Of a DNA stretch of 64,000 bases, positions 17,229-24,996 are shown one piece after another. The notes under the pieces were generated by a model. The model worked only from the letters and a program-made list of their open reading frames with translations. It was not told where the DNA came from and searched no databases. The stretch is from Halomicrobium zhouii (GTDB taxonomy: Archaea; Halobacteriota; Halobacteria; Halobacteriales; Haloarculaceae). Both the position numbers and the translations under genes were made by a program. The stretch covers positions 186,001 to 250,000 of the forward strand of contig NZ_FOZK01000003.1 of NCBI RefSeq assembly GCF_900114435.1, written 5' to 3'. Each line of letters opens with the position of its first letter. Within the stretch, counting starts at the first letter, position 1.

Positions 17229-17554
17229 AACGGGATCAGCGACCGTAACTGAGCGAGCAAGCTGTTGCCGGTTGCCTCGCGTCTGGATTCGAACACGGGG
17301 TGTAGCGCGTTCAGCAGGTCCTGCTCGTGCTCGAACTCGCGTCGGTCGATCTCCTCGAGCGCGTCGGCGAGCGTCATCGCGTGTCCGGACGCGTCGTAGG
17401 GCACTTCGACGTGGCCCAGTTCGTCCCGGAGCGACTGTGCATCGGCCGGGTACGTCACGTCCGCGTCACTCAGTCTGGCGTCCAGGGCCGCGATCCCGAA
17501 CTCGATGACCTCGGGTCCGTCGTCGTCGTCGTTCGCCGGCGGGCGGACTCCCAT
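17225..17554 (-). CDS. Small conserved haloarchaeal protein (DUF5789-like)
   Basis: This 109-residue acidic protein has EFGIAALDARLSDADVTYP near residues 17-35, and ends with a helical ALHPVFESRR segment and LLAQLRSLIPF. The pattern resembles small haloarchaeal proteins grouped as DUF5789; I am not certain of that assignment. No catalytic motif, signal peptide or membrane segment is visible. The ATG at 17554 is the only good start. Its last 4 bases overlap the end of aglJ on the opposite strand. Confidence 0.65.
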   Translation of the reverse strand: MGVRPPANDDDDGPEVIEFGIAALDARLSDADVTYPADAQSLRDELGHVEVPYDASGHAMTLADALEEIDRREFEHEQDLLNALHPVFESRREATGNSLLAQLRSLIPF

Positions 17555-17657
17555 TAGTGAGTAAGACGGCCCTGGGGGTCGAAAAACCTGCGCTCCTGGC
17601 TCGAATGGCTAGGTACCGGGCGCCACTGATAAGCCACCGCGGTCCGTTCCGCTGCAT

Positions 17658-19295
17658 ATGTCGGCAGGTGTGTTGGTGACGCTGGAGCCGTACCGCTGGC
17701 TCGTGGTGGTCGCGTCGGTGCTCGTCTCGCTTCTGGTTCTCGCGCTCGTCTCCGGGAACGAAAGCCGAACCAGCGGCGTGCGCTCTCGCCTCTTGCACGG
17801 CGTCCCCTGGGGAACGGCCCTCACCGTCGGGTTCGTCGCGTCGGTGTACCTCTTCGTCCAGGGCGGGCTCGCGCATCCGAAACAGCCGCTCGTCATCCCG
17901 TTCCGTTCGTGGTCGTACTACTACCCGCTCGGGATGGTGACGGCCGCGTTCAGTCACGGTAGCTGGTCCCACCTTGTCGGGAATCTCGTAGGTACCGTGG
18001 CCTACGCTTCCATCGCGGAGTACGCCTGGGGACACTACCCGCGCAAGCGCGGGGCCCAGACGTTCTCCGGCTGGCGGACGAACCCGTACGCCCGCATCCT
18101 CGCCGTCCCGGTGGTCTCCATCGTCGTCGGCCTGTTCACGGCCCTGTTCGCCCTCGGTCCCGTCGTCGGGTTCTCCGGCGTCGTCTTCGCCTACGCCGGC
18201 TTCGCAATCGTCCAGCGACCGGTGCTCGCGACGCTGGCGATCCTTGGTTCCCAGGTCCTGAGCCTCACTTTCTCCGCGGTGACGAACCCCCAGTCGGTCG
18301 CGTCACCGACGCCACGCGTCGTCACACCCTGGTGGGCCGACATCGCCATCCAGGGTCACGCCATCGGAATCCTCGCCGGTATCTTGCTCGCCATCGCGCT
18401 GGCCCGCTCGCGCGACGACTGGCCCGAACCCCGGCGAGTCTGGTTCGCGCTCGTCGCCTTCGCCACGTTCCAGGGCCTGTGGGCGATGTACCTTCCCGCG
18501 GACGGCGGCCGGTACGTCCTCTTTCGGTGGGCCGGCGTCTCGGTCGTGTTCCTCCTCGCGACGGTCGTGGTGATCGCAGCGACGAGGCGCGAGGACGTCG
18601 CCGTTCCGTCACTCGGGAGCGTACACAAGACGTACGCCCTCGCCTTCGTCGTCGTCCTCCTGGCCTCGCTCTCCGGGTCGGCGGTGTTCTACAACGTCGC
18701 TCCCATCGACCAGCAGCCTGGTCCCGACCGGACAGTCGAGGTACGCGACTACTCGGTCGGGTACGCCGAGGACATCCCGGAGGGGTACATCAATGCCGTC
18801 TCGGTCCCGGTCATCGACTACTCGCCCCAGGTCAACACGAGCGGCGTCATCGTCACGAGCCCCGATCGGTACATCTGGCGGACGGCGGTCGGACCGGCAC
18901 GGCTCGAGAATCGCGGTCGCGTCTCTGTCCTCGTGGGCGGACTGAGCTGGCGTGAACGCGTCGTCGTCAACCGGACGGGCTGGACGCTAGCTGGCAACGA
19001 AGAGGTTTACAACGTGTACCTCCGTCCCGAGGGCGAGGACCGGACGCTCGGCTTCTCGTCTGCGCCCGCAACCGCTGACCCCACGATAGCCGGACGGAAC
19101 ATCTCGATCCGACCAACCGACGAGCAGTTCGAGTTCGTCGTTTCGCGGCGAGGTGAGACGGTGGGCACCGCGGCCGTCCCGGCGAACGGGACGTCGGTCA
19201 CCGCGGGCGGACTTACGTTCCGACGCGACGAGAGCCGGATCTTCGCCATCGAGAACGAGACGCGCGTCCAGATCGCGCGGCGGAACGGGGACTGA
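17658..19295 (+). CDS. Rhomboid-family intramembrane serine protease with a C-terminal extracellular domain
   Basis: This 545-residue protein has rhomboid hallmarks: FSHGSWSHLVGNL in an early membrane segment, the nucleophile motif GFSG (Ser173), and the catalytic His in QGHAIGILAG (His234). About eight membrane segments span residues 12-340. The remaining 200 residues are a soluble, Thr/Val-rich domain that is probably outside the cell, an unusual addition for rhomboids. A TATA-like TGATAAG is centred about 28 bases before the ATG. In Haloferax volcanii, deletion of the rhomboid gene rhoII alters an S-layer N-glycan, so the place next to aglJ is suggestive. Confidence 0.85.
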   Translation: MSAGVLVTLEPYRWLVVVASVLVSLLVLALVSGNESRTSGVRSRLLHGVPWGTALTVGFVASVYLFVQGGLAHPKQPLVIPFRSWSYYYPLGMVTAAFSHGSWSHLVGNLVGTVAYASIAEYAWGHYPRKRGAQTFSGWRTNPYARILAVPVVSIVVGLFTALFALGPVVGFSGVVFAYAGFAIVQRPVLATLAILGSQVLSLTFSAVTNPQSVASPTPRVVTPWWADIAIQGHAIGILAGILLAIALARSRDDWPEPRRVWFALVAFATFQGLWAMYLPADGGRYVLFRWAGVSVVFLLATVVVIAATRREDVAVPSLGSVHKTYALAFVVVLLASLSGSAVFYNVAPIDQQPGPDRTVEVRDYSVGYAEDIPEGYINAVSVPVIDYSPQVNTSGVIVTSPDRYIWRTAVGPARLENRGRVSVLVGGLSWRERVVVNRTGWTLAGNEEVYNVYLRPEGEDRTLGFSSAPATADPTIAGRNISIRPTDEQFEFVVSRRGETVGTAAVPANGTSVTAGGLTFRRDESRIFAIENETRVQIARRNGD

Positions 19296-19301
19296 CTGAA
19301 G

Positions 19302-19937
19302 CTATTCGTCCGACGACCACTCGATGCGGTACACTTCGGCGTCGATCGTCCGTTTCTCCTCGTCGTGGAAGTCGAACTGTCGCCGTAGCTCGAACTCCGT
19401 CCGGTAGGAGTCGGTGACGTCGCCGCCCTCGTCGGCCGCGAACGACTCGACGAACTCCTGGCTCCCGGCATTGTGGATAGAGTAGGAGACGCCGGCGACG
19501 TCTGCTGCGGTCGCCAGAAACGCCCGGTCAGCGTGTTCGTTCCCCGACTGGGCGCCGAACGGCGGGTTCATGACGACCGTCGTCTCCGCGGGGTCCGGTC
19601 GGAGCGGGAGGTCAGTCGCGTCGGCGCGGACCCAGGAGACGGAGGTGGTCGAGGCGACCTTGCGTTCGTTGGCCCGGGCCGTCCCGAGCGGCGCCGGGTC
19701 GATGTCGACGCCGACGACGCGCTCCGGGCCGCGTAGGGCGGCACCCAGCGCGAGCATGCCCGTCCCACAGCCCAGGTCGAGGACCGTCTTCCCTTCGACG
19801 TCCCCCCGCAGGTCGGCGAGGTGGACGAGGTGAGCCGCCAGCTCGGGCGGCGTCCGGTACTGTTCGAGGGGGGCTCGCGGGTCCTCGAATCCCGCCACGA
19901 CGCCGAGTTGCTGGGCCAGAGCCCGTTTTGTCGCCAT
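19302..19937 (-). CDS. METTL5-like N6-adenine RNA methyltransferase
   Basis: This 211-residue class I SAM-dependent methyltransferase has the SAM loop VLDLGCGTGMLALGA near residue 51, GVDIDPAPL after it, and the catalytic NPPFG motif near residues 123-127. NPPF is typical of N6-adenine (and some cytosine N4) methyltransferases. Single-domain archaeal proteins of this type group with METTL5, which methylates small-subunit rRNA; the substrate here is inferred. A GTG one codon upstream is an alternative start. The ATG at 19937 has a TATA-like CTTTTTGA centred 28 bases upstream. Confidence 0.83.
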   Translation of the reverse strand: MATKRALAQQLGVVAGFEDPRAPLEQYRTPPELAAHLVHLADLRGDVEGKTVLDLGCGTGMLALGAALRGPERVVGVDIDPAPLGTARANERKVASTTSVSWVRADATDLPLRPDPAETTVVMNPPFGAQSGNEHADRAFLATAADVAGVSYSIHNAGSQEFVESFAADEGGDVTDSYRTEFELRRQFDFHDEEKRTIDAEVYRIEWSSDE

Positions 19938-20016
19938 CACTCACAATACATTATGCGCATTCAAAAAGTTTTGTAGATGCGTAGAAGTAATCGGACCGCT
20001 GGTCGGGCAGTTCGAC

Positions 20017-21063
20017 TTACCAGGTGTCGTGGAAGGTGTCGAACTCCAGCTGGTCCAGGTCCTCCTCGCCGATGGCGATGCGGTATTCCTGGGGAGTGAG
20101 CATGGGCTGCTTGAACTGCGGACCGTCGTCGGTGGTGATACGCGGACAGCCGGTGTTGACGTACGCGTCCATCCCGAAGTTGGTGAGCCGGTCCGGCGTC
20201 ACCTCGTCCATCGTGATGAGGTAGGCGTTGTCGTTGTTCTCGACGATCTCCTGGGCCTCGTCCCAGCGACCCTGGCCGATCTTCGTACAGAAGATAACGC
20301 CCCAGCGCTCGGCGTCCATCGCCTTGTGGACGGAGGCGTAGCGCTGCTTCATGAACTTCTCCGTGTCGGCGACGGTGACGACGTTGTTGACGGGGTCGGC
20401 GATGACGACGTTCTTCTCGGGGTGCTCCATCGCGAGACCGAGCGGGTGGAACTTGCCGCCGCCGACGTAGAGCATCTGGTCGGCGTCGACGTCGGCGCTG
20501 GCGTAGTTACAGCCCAGCACCTGGCCCTCGTGCGTGAGGCGGTCGTCACCCTTGCGCGTGTGGACGTCGTAGCCGCGCTCCTCCAGCCACGTCTTCATCT
20601 CGTCGAACTTGTTCATGTGCTGGGCCGTCGTGACGAGGCCCACGTCGGGGTCCGCTTCGGGCGCCGCGAGTTCCTCCTCGCGGGCCTGCTCCATGATGGG
20701 GAAGACGTCGACGTTGGAGAACAGCGGGACGTAGATTATCTTCTCCGACTCCTTCATCGGCGAGTGGCCGAAGTGGACGAAGACGTCCGTCCGGCGCATC
20801 ATGTAGGTGTCGAGGTCGCAGGCGCCGTAACAGGGCTGTCCGGAGATCATCACCTGGACGTTCTCGGGCAGCAGCTCCCGCAAGTCGTCGGCGACCGCCG
20901 GGCCGCGGCGCTTGAGTCCTTCAGGGAACTGGAGGCCCACGGTCTCGGCGTCGCGCTCGTTGACGGCGTCGACGATGCGGTCGAGTTCGTAGTCCCACTC
21001 CCGGTCGTGTTTCAGGGAGAGACCCGTATTCCGCAGGTCTCCGTCGGTACGCTCCTGGCTCAT
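20017..21063 (-). CDS. dph2: Dph2, 2-(3-amino-3-carboxypropyl)histidine synthase
   Basis: Dph2 carries out the first step of diphthamide synthesis, moving the aminocarboxypropyl group of SAM to a His of elongation factor 2 by radical chemistry. The 348-residue protein has the three Cys that bind the [4Fe-4S] cluster in archaeal Dph2: Cys82 in YGACD, Cys185 in LGCNYAS and Cys306 in NTGCPRI. Family strands such as VGLQFPEGLKRRG and VFVHFGHSP are also present. The length is normal for archaeal Dph2. A TATA-like GTTATAC-type sequence lies about 28 bases upstream of the ATG. Confidence 0.95.
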   Translation of the reverse strand: MSQERTDGDLRNTGLSLKHDREWDYELDRIVDAVNERDAETVGLQFPEGLKRRGPAVADDLRELLPENVQVMISGQPCYGACDLDTYMMRRTDVFVHFGHSPMKESEKIIYVPLFSNVDVFPIMEQAREEELAAPEADPDVGLVTTAQHMNKFDEMKTWLEERGYDVHTRKGDDRLTHEGQVLGCNYASADVDADQMLYVGGGKFHPLGLAMEHPEKNVVIADPVNNVVTVADTEKFMKQRYASVHKAMDAERWGVIFCTKIGQGRWDEAQEIVENNDNAYLITMDEVTPDRLTNFGMDAYVNTGCPRITTDDGPQFKQPMLTPQEYRIAIGEEDLDQLEFDTFHDTW

Positions 21064-21128
21064 TACCCCGGCGTAACCACTGGGCGCGTATAACAGCCGC
21101 GTTTTAGCAGTGAGGTGTCGCGAACGAA

Positions 21129-21263
21129 TCAGGGTTCGTCGAGTAGCTCTTCGAACTGGGAGTCACGGCGGCCCATCATCGCCGAGACGACCCGGTCCTG
21201 GAAGGCGAGGAAGCCAAACACGAGTACGGCCAGGCCGCCGCCGAACAGCATGGAGGTTTCCAT
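21129..21263 (-). CDS. Small single-pass membrane protein (44 residues)
   Basis: The frame encodes METSMLFGGGLAVLVFGFLA, a membrane helix, followed by FQDRVVSAMMGRRDSQFEEL and LDEP, a charged tail. The start is supported by a TATA-like CTTATAGG on the reverse strand (about 21286-21293), centred near 28 bases upstream. It lies between dph2 and the ylbF-like gene, divergent from the latter. A short hydrophobic helix with an amphipathic cytoplasmic tail is common among membrane regulators and subunits. I do not recognise the family. Confidence 0.6.
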   Translation of the reverse strand: METSMLFGGGLAVLVFGFLAFQDRVVSAMMGRRDSQFEELLDEP

Positions 21264-21369
21264 ACGCGGAGTTCACGCTCGCTGCCTATAAGCCTTCCCG
21301 GGGGGTCCCGGACCCCGCTCTCGGGCGTCTCCGGCAGGTCTATAGGCGACGAGTCCCCAACGTCGAACA

Positions 21370-21768
21370 ATGAGCGTCGAGACCGAGACCCGCGACGATA
21401 CCGGTGCGAGCCGCGCCGACCAGCTGGCCACCGAATTCGGCGAGGCCATCACCGAGATGCCCATCTACGAGCGATTCGCAGAGGCCAAGCGGGCCGTCGA
21501 GAACGACGAGGAGGCCCAGGAACGCATCCAGAAGTTCGAGGCCATCCGCGAGGACTTCATGCTAGCCCGGCAGACCGGTCAGGCCGACGAGGAGGGCCTT
21601 CGCGAACTCCAGGCCGCCCAGGAGGAACTCCACGACCTCGACGTAATGAGCGAGTACCTGGCCGCCCAGAGCGAACTCGAACTCCGCCTTCAGGAACTCA
21701 ACGAAGTCGTCTCCGACGAACTCGTCGTCGACTTCGGGGAGAAGGCTGGTGGGTGTTGTGAGGACTAG
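21370..21768 (+). CDS. YlbF/YmcA-family protein
   Basis: This 132-residue all-helical acidic protein has the YlbF-family pattern: LATEFGEAITEMPIYERFAE, then AVENDEEAQERIQKFEAIRE, then a final helical hairpin. It ends GGCCED, a Cys pair seen in many family members. In Bacillus, YlbF and YmcA form a complex that steers RNase Y and binds iron-sulfur clusters; whether the archaeal protein does so is unknown. A CTATAGG box centred about 28 bases upstream supports the ATG at 21370. Confidence 0.82.
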   Translation: MSVETETRDDTGASRADQLATEFGEAITEMPIYERFAEAKRAVENDEEAQERIQKFEAIREDFMLARQTGQADEEGLRELQAAQEELHDLDVMSEYLAAQSELELRLQELNEVVSDELVVDFGEKAGGCCED

Positions 21769-21859
21769 GGAGTTCTGAGCGCAGCGAAGAACTGCGTCCG
21801 TGGCCGAAGAAAAAGGTGGCTTCGAAACGCCTTAGCCACAGCCACACAATCGCCCATCC

Positions 21860-22690
21860 ATGACAGTCGATAGCGACTGGGGCGACTGGTTGCCGCGCGC
21901 CGTAGAGGACGCCGAGCCGGACGGACTGGCCATCTGGTACCTCGGCTGTAACGGGTTCATCGTGAAGTCCAGCGGCGGGACGACGGTGTACATCGACCCG
22001 TATCTCGGTATCGGGGACCCGCCTCGGACGCTCCGGATGATTCCGGTGCCGTTCAACCCCGAGGACGTCTCGGAGGCCGACGCGGTGCTGGCGACGCACG
22101 AACACATCGACCACGTCCACGGACCGTCGCAGGGACCGATCCTCGAACAGACTGGCGCGGACTACTACGCGACGGACTCGGGGATGGCCGTCGTCGACGA
22201 GGAGGGCTGGACCGACGAGTGGGACGTCACAGACGACCAGTTCACCGAGATTGTCGAGGGCGACACGCTGGAGATCGGCGACCTCACCGTCCACGTCGAG
22301 CCGGCGAACGACCCGGACGCGGAACACCCGATCTCGTACGTCTTCGAACACGGCGAGACGACGTTCTTCCACGGCGGCGACGCTCGTCCGGGCGAGTTCG
22401 AGGAGATCGGGGAGAACTACGACATCGACCTGGGCGTGCTCGCGTTCGGCGCTATCGGCAACATCGACGACAAGGAGACGGGCGAACCGGTCCGGACCCA
22501 GTGGTACAGTGACGAGAACATGATCATCGAGGCGGCCAACGAGCTCCAGCTCGACACGCTGCTCCCCAGTCACTGGGACATGTGGAAGGGAATGACAACA
22601 GAGCCGACAGTTCTTCACAACCACATGAATAGCTTCTCACACCCTGAGTCCCTCGAAATCGTCGAGATTGGCGACCGAGTGGACTGGTGA
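21860..22690 (+). CDS. UlaG-like metallo-beta-lactamase-fold hydrolase
   Basis: This 276-residue protein has the metallo-beta-lactamase fold: AIWYLGCNGFIVKSSGGTTV, a DPYLG strand, the metal motif THEHIDHVHG near residue 77, HGGDARP near residue 173 and LPSHWDMW near residue 235. This layout (a short HxHxDH with W-L-G near the start) matches UlaG, the L-ascorbate-6-phosphate lactonase, and related metal-dependent hydrolases. The substrate in archaea is not known. CCTTAGC near 21830-21836 sits about 27 bases before the ATG. Confidence 0.82.
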   Translation: MTVDSDWGDWLPRAVEDAEPDGLAIWYLGCNGFIVKSSGGTTVYIDPYLGIGDPPRTLRMIPVPFNPEDVSEADAVLATHEHIDHVHGPSQGPILEQTGADYYATDSGMAVVDEEGWTDEWDVTDDQFTEIVEGDTLEIGDLTVHVEPANDPDAEHPISYVFEHGETTFFHGGDARPGEFEEIGENYDIDLGVLAFGAIGNIDDKETGEPVRTQWYSDENMIIEAANELQLDTLLPSHWDMWKGMTTEPTVLHNHMNSFSHPESLEIVEIGDRVDW

Positions 22691-22734
22691 ATGTATATTT
22701 CCTAACCGAACGGGAAAGAATAATGATAGTAAGT

Positions 22735-22743
22735 ATCTTTAAG
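22735..22743 (+). promoter_or_regulatory. TATA-like box of the 22769 gene
   Basis: TCTTTAAGA is centred about 29 bases before the ATG at 22769, in a 75-base A+T-rich intergenic stretch. Confidence 0.5.
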
Positions 22744-22768
22744 ACCACGGCAAAAAGGTAATATCAAC

Positions 22769-23959
22769 ATGAGCGATTCCCAGGCGTACGAGGCAGTTCA
22801 AATCGCCTCGGATGGGGTGACCGTCACGAAGCGTTTCGAGGCGGACGAGTTCCCCGTCCCCGCGATCGCGTTCAACTTCGAATCGAGACGGAGCGAGCCG
22901 GTGACGGTTCGACTCTCAGACGTTGTCCCCGACGACGTGGCGGTCGAGGACCTGGGATTCCACCCCGAGTACGGCAGCGAGTACTGGACGATCGACGACG
23001 ACGAGATCTCCTTCGAACGGGAGATCGAACCCGACGCCGAGTACACGACGGTGTACGGCATCCGAGCAACCGGCACGGACAACGTCGAACAGTTCCTCAC
23101 CGAACCCCAGTTCGACGAGGTCGACCCGCCGCTCGAGGACGACGAGGGCGCCATCGTCGGCGACGGGTCCGACGCCGTCAAGGACGTCATCTCCGGCGAC
23201 GCCGACAGCGTGCCCGGCCTCGACGACGTCGACGACGACGACATCGAGACGCTCGATCTGAAGGACCCCAACAACGAGGGGACGTCCCAGTCAGGTGGCT
23301 CCGGTGACGACGAATCCGACAGCGCGGCCGACGCTGGCTCCGGAGATAGTGACGCCGACGCGACGGAGGTAGAACTCTCCGGCGACAGTCTCGTGGCGGC
23401 ACTGGCCAACGAACTGCGGAACCAGAACGTGACGAAGGACGACGTCCAGCTCCTCCGCAAGGCCTTCGACCTCGCGAGCGACAACGACGGCAGCGTCAAG
23501 GCGCGGGTCCAGAAGCTCCAGCAGGACGTCACCGACGTCATCGCCTACACCGACGCGCTCGAACAGTTCCTCGACGAGAACGGGACGGGCGACGAGATCG
23601 TCGACGAGTTCCGCGAGGAAGTCTCGGAGTTCCGCGAACAGGTCGAGTCCTTCGACAGCGAACTCGACGAGGTCCAGAGCACGGCACAGGCGAACGAGGA
23701 ACAGATCTCGACGCTCTCCTCGGACGTCGACGCCGTCGAAGGGACGGTCGACGACGTCGAAGGCACAGTCGACGACGTCGAGGGGACCGTCGACGACCTC
23801 GAAACCCGGATGGAGGAACTCACCGAGGAACTCGACGACGTCCGCGACGAGATGGGCGACGGCGACGTCGACGAGAAGATCGAGGAGATCCACGCCGAGA
23901 TCGAGGAGCTCAAGGAGTGGCGCGAACAGCTCTCCTCGGTCATCGGCGGCGGCAACTAG
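22769..23959 (+). CDS. Haloarchaeal coiled-coil protein, unknown function
   Basis: This 396-residue acidic protein has three parts. Residues 1-115 form a predicted beta-rich domain (VQIASDGVTVTKRFEADEFP). Residues 120-205 are a Ser/Gly/Asp linker with a short folded segment after it. Residues about 235-396 are a long coiled coil. Inside the coil the heptad VEGTVDD is repeated three times (residues 323-343), encoded by three near-identical 21-base units. No membrane helix or signal peptide is seen. The shape suggests a structural or scaffold role (for example cytoskeleton or chromosome organisation), but nothing identifies it. Confidence 0.75.
   Translation: MSDSQAYEAVQIASDGVTVTKRFEADEFPVPAIAFNFESRRSEPVTVRLSDVVPDDVAVEDLGFHPEYGSEYWTIDDDEISFEREIEPDAEYTTVYGIRATGTDNVEQFLTEPQFDEVDPPLEDDEGAIVGDGSDAVKDVISGDADSVPGLDDVDDDDIETLDLKDPNNEGTSQSGGSGDDESDSAADAGSGDSDADATEVELSGDSLVAALANELRNQNVTKDDVQLLRKAFDLASDNDGSVKARVQKLQQDVTDVIAYTDALEQFLDENGTGDEIVDEFREEVSEFREQVESFDSELDEVQSTAQANEEQISTLSSDVDAVEGTVDDVEGTVDDVEGTVDDLETRMEELTEELDDVRDEMGDGDVDEKIEEIHAEIEELKEWREQLSSVIGGGN
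23735..23797 (+). repeat. Three tandem 21-base units in a coiled coil
   Basis: Units at 23735-23755, 23756-23776 and 23777-23797 each encode VEGTVDD and differ mainly at third codon positions. Unit length equals one coiled-coil heptad. Confidence 0.85.
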
Positions 23960-24001
23960 GAACCGGACCCGTTTTATCGGCGCCCGTCTACGTTGTTTGC
24001 A

Positions 24002-24898
24002 ATGACGACGATCAGAGTGGCCGTCCCCCGGAAAGGGCGACCTCTCGAAGCCGTTCTCGAGACGGTGGCCTCACAGGCCGACGCCACCGACGTAGCAGAC
24101 CGGATCATCTCGACGTTGCGCTACGAGAAGGCGATCACGAAAGGTGACGCGGCCGCCGAGGACACCGTCTACGATCGCCTGGCCGACTACAGCGACCTCT
24201 CCGACCCGACCGAACCCGAGTACACCCTGTTCCGTGACGACCGCGACGGGATGCCACGCCGCGTGGTCTTCGACAGTCTGACCGTCCCGTTCGGCGACCT
24301 CGACGTCCAGCTCGTCGGTCGCGAGGAGCCGTTCCGGGCGCTGCGCAAACACGAGTTCGCGCTCGGGTTCGACAGTGCCGACCTCGTCCTCGAAGAGGTC
24401 GTCGAGCTCCGGGAGGACCCGCTTGCGGACATCGCCGACATCAACGACCGGATCGACCCCGTCGACACGGACGTTCGCGTCGTGACCGGGATGGGGGATA
24501 CGGTGTACCACACGTTGCTCGCGACGCCGACTGTCGTCGATTCACTCTCGCCGTCGCTCACGCGCGAGTTCGTCACCGAATACGAGGGTCCGCTGTGTAT
24601 CTCACCGCGGTACGAGCGTCTCGTCGAGGCGATACTCGGCACGGATGCCATCGAGGGTGTCGAGTTCACGTACCCCGACGACGAACGCGAAGAAGAGGCC
24701 GCTATCGCCGACGCGGGGCTGGGCGTCTACGTCACCGTCACCGGGTCCACGGCTCGCGACCACGGCCTGGACGTCGGTGCGCAGCTGTTCCCCAGCGAGA
24801 CCGTCTTGCTGGAGAATCAGTCGGAACTCGACGACGACGTAGAGCGCGTTCGCGACCTGTTCCAGGCGGAGAATCAGAGTCCGATTCCGGCCAGGTGA
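24002..24898 (+). CDS. HisG-like (ATP phosphoribosyltransferase-fold) protein
   Basis: This 298-residue protein starts IRVAVPRKGRPLEAVLE, as HisG does (VAxPxKGR), and contains GLGVYVTVTGSTARDHGLDV near residue 239, resembling the HisG segment D-x-V-x-T-G-x-T-L-R-x-N-G-L. The middle part (FRALRKHEFALGFDSADLVLEE) resembles the HisG strand announcing G-I-T-G-x-D. The usual PRPP-binding part is not evident, so it may be a paralogue with a new ligand rather than the first histidine enzyme. It stands alone, away from other his genes in this window. A GTTTTATC box centred 28 bases upstream sets the start at 24002. Confidence 0.65.
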   Translation: MTTIRVAVPRKGRPLEAVLETVASQADATDVADRIISTLRYEKAITKGDAAAEDTVYDRLADYSDLSDPTEPEYTLFRDDRDGMPRRVVFDSLTVPFGDLDVQLVGREEPFRALRKHEFALGFDSADLVLEEVVELREDPLADIADINDRIDPVDTDVRVVTGMGDTVYHTLLATPTVVDSLSPSLTREFVTEYEGPLCISPRYERLVEAILGTDAIEGVEFTYPDDEREEEAAIADAGLGVYVTVTGSTARDHGLDVGAQLFPSETVLLENQSELDDDVERVRDLFQAENQSPIPAR

Positions 24899-24996
24899 CG
24901 GGAATTTCGCTCCTGCATCGGTCGATTTCCGGAACGACTGTCACGGGCCCGAGAATAGGAACGCATTTACCCACCACTCGGTAAGAACACCCAGTA

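Noticed and set aside
24899-24996. Thiamine riboswitch before thiB
   Set aside because: Only 98 bases are available, with no recognisable THI-box sequence; a TATA-like element near 24965 suggests a leaderless start instead.
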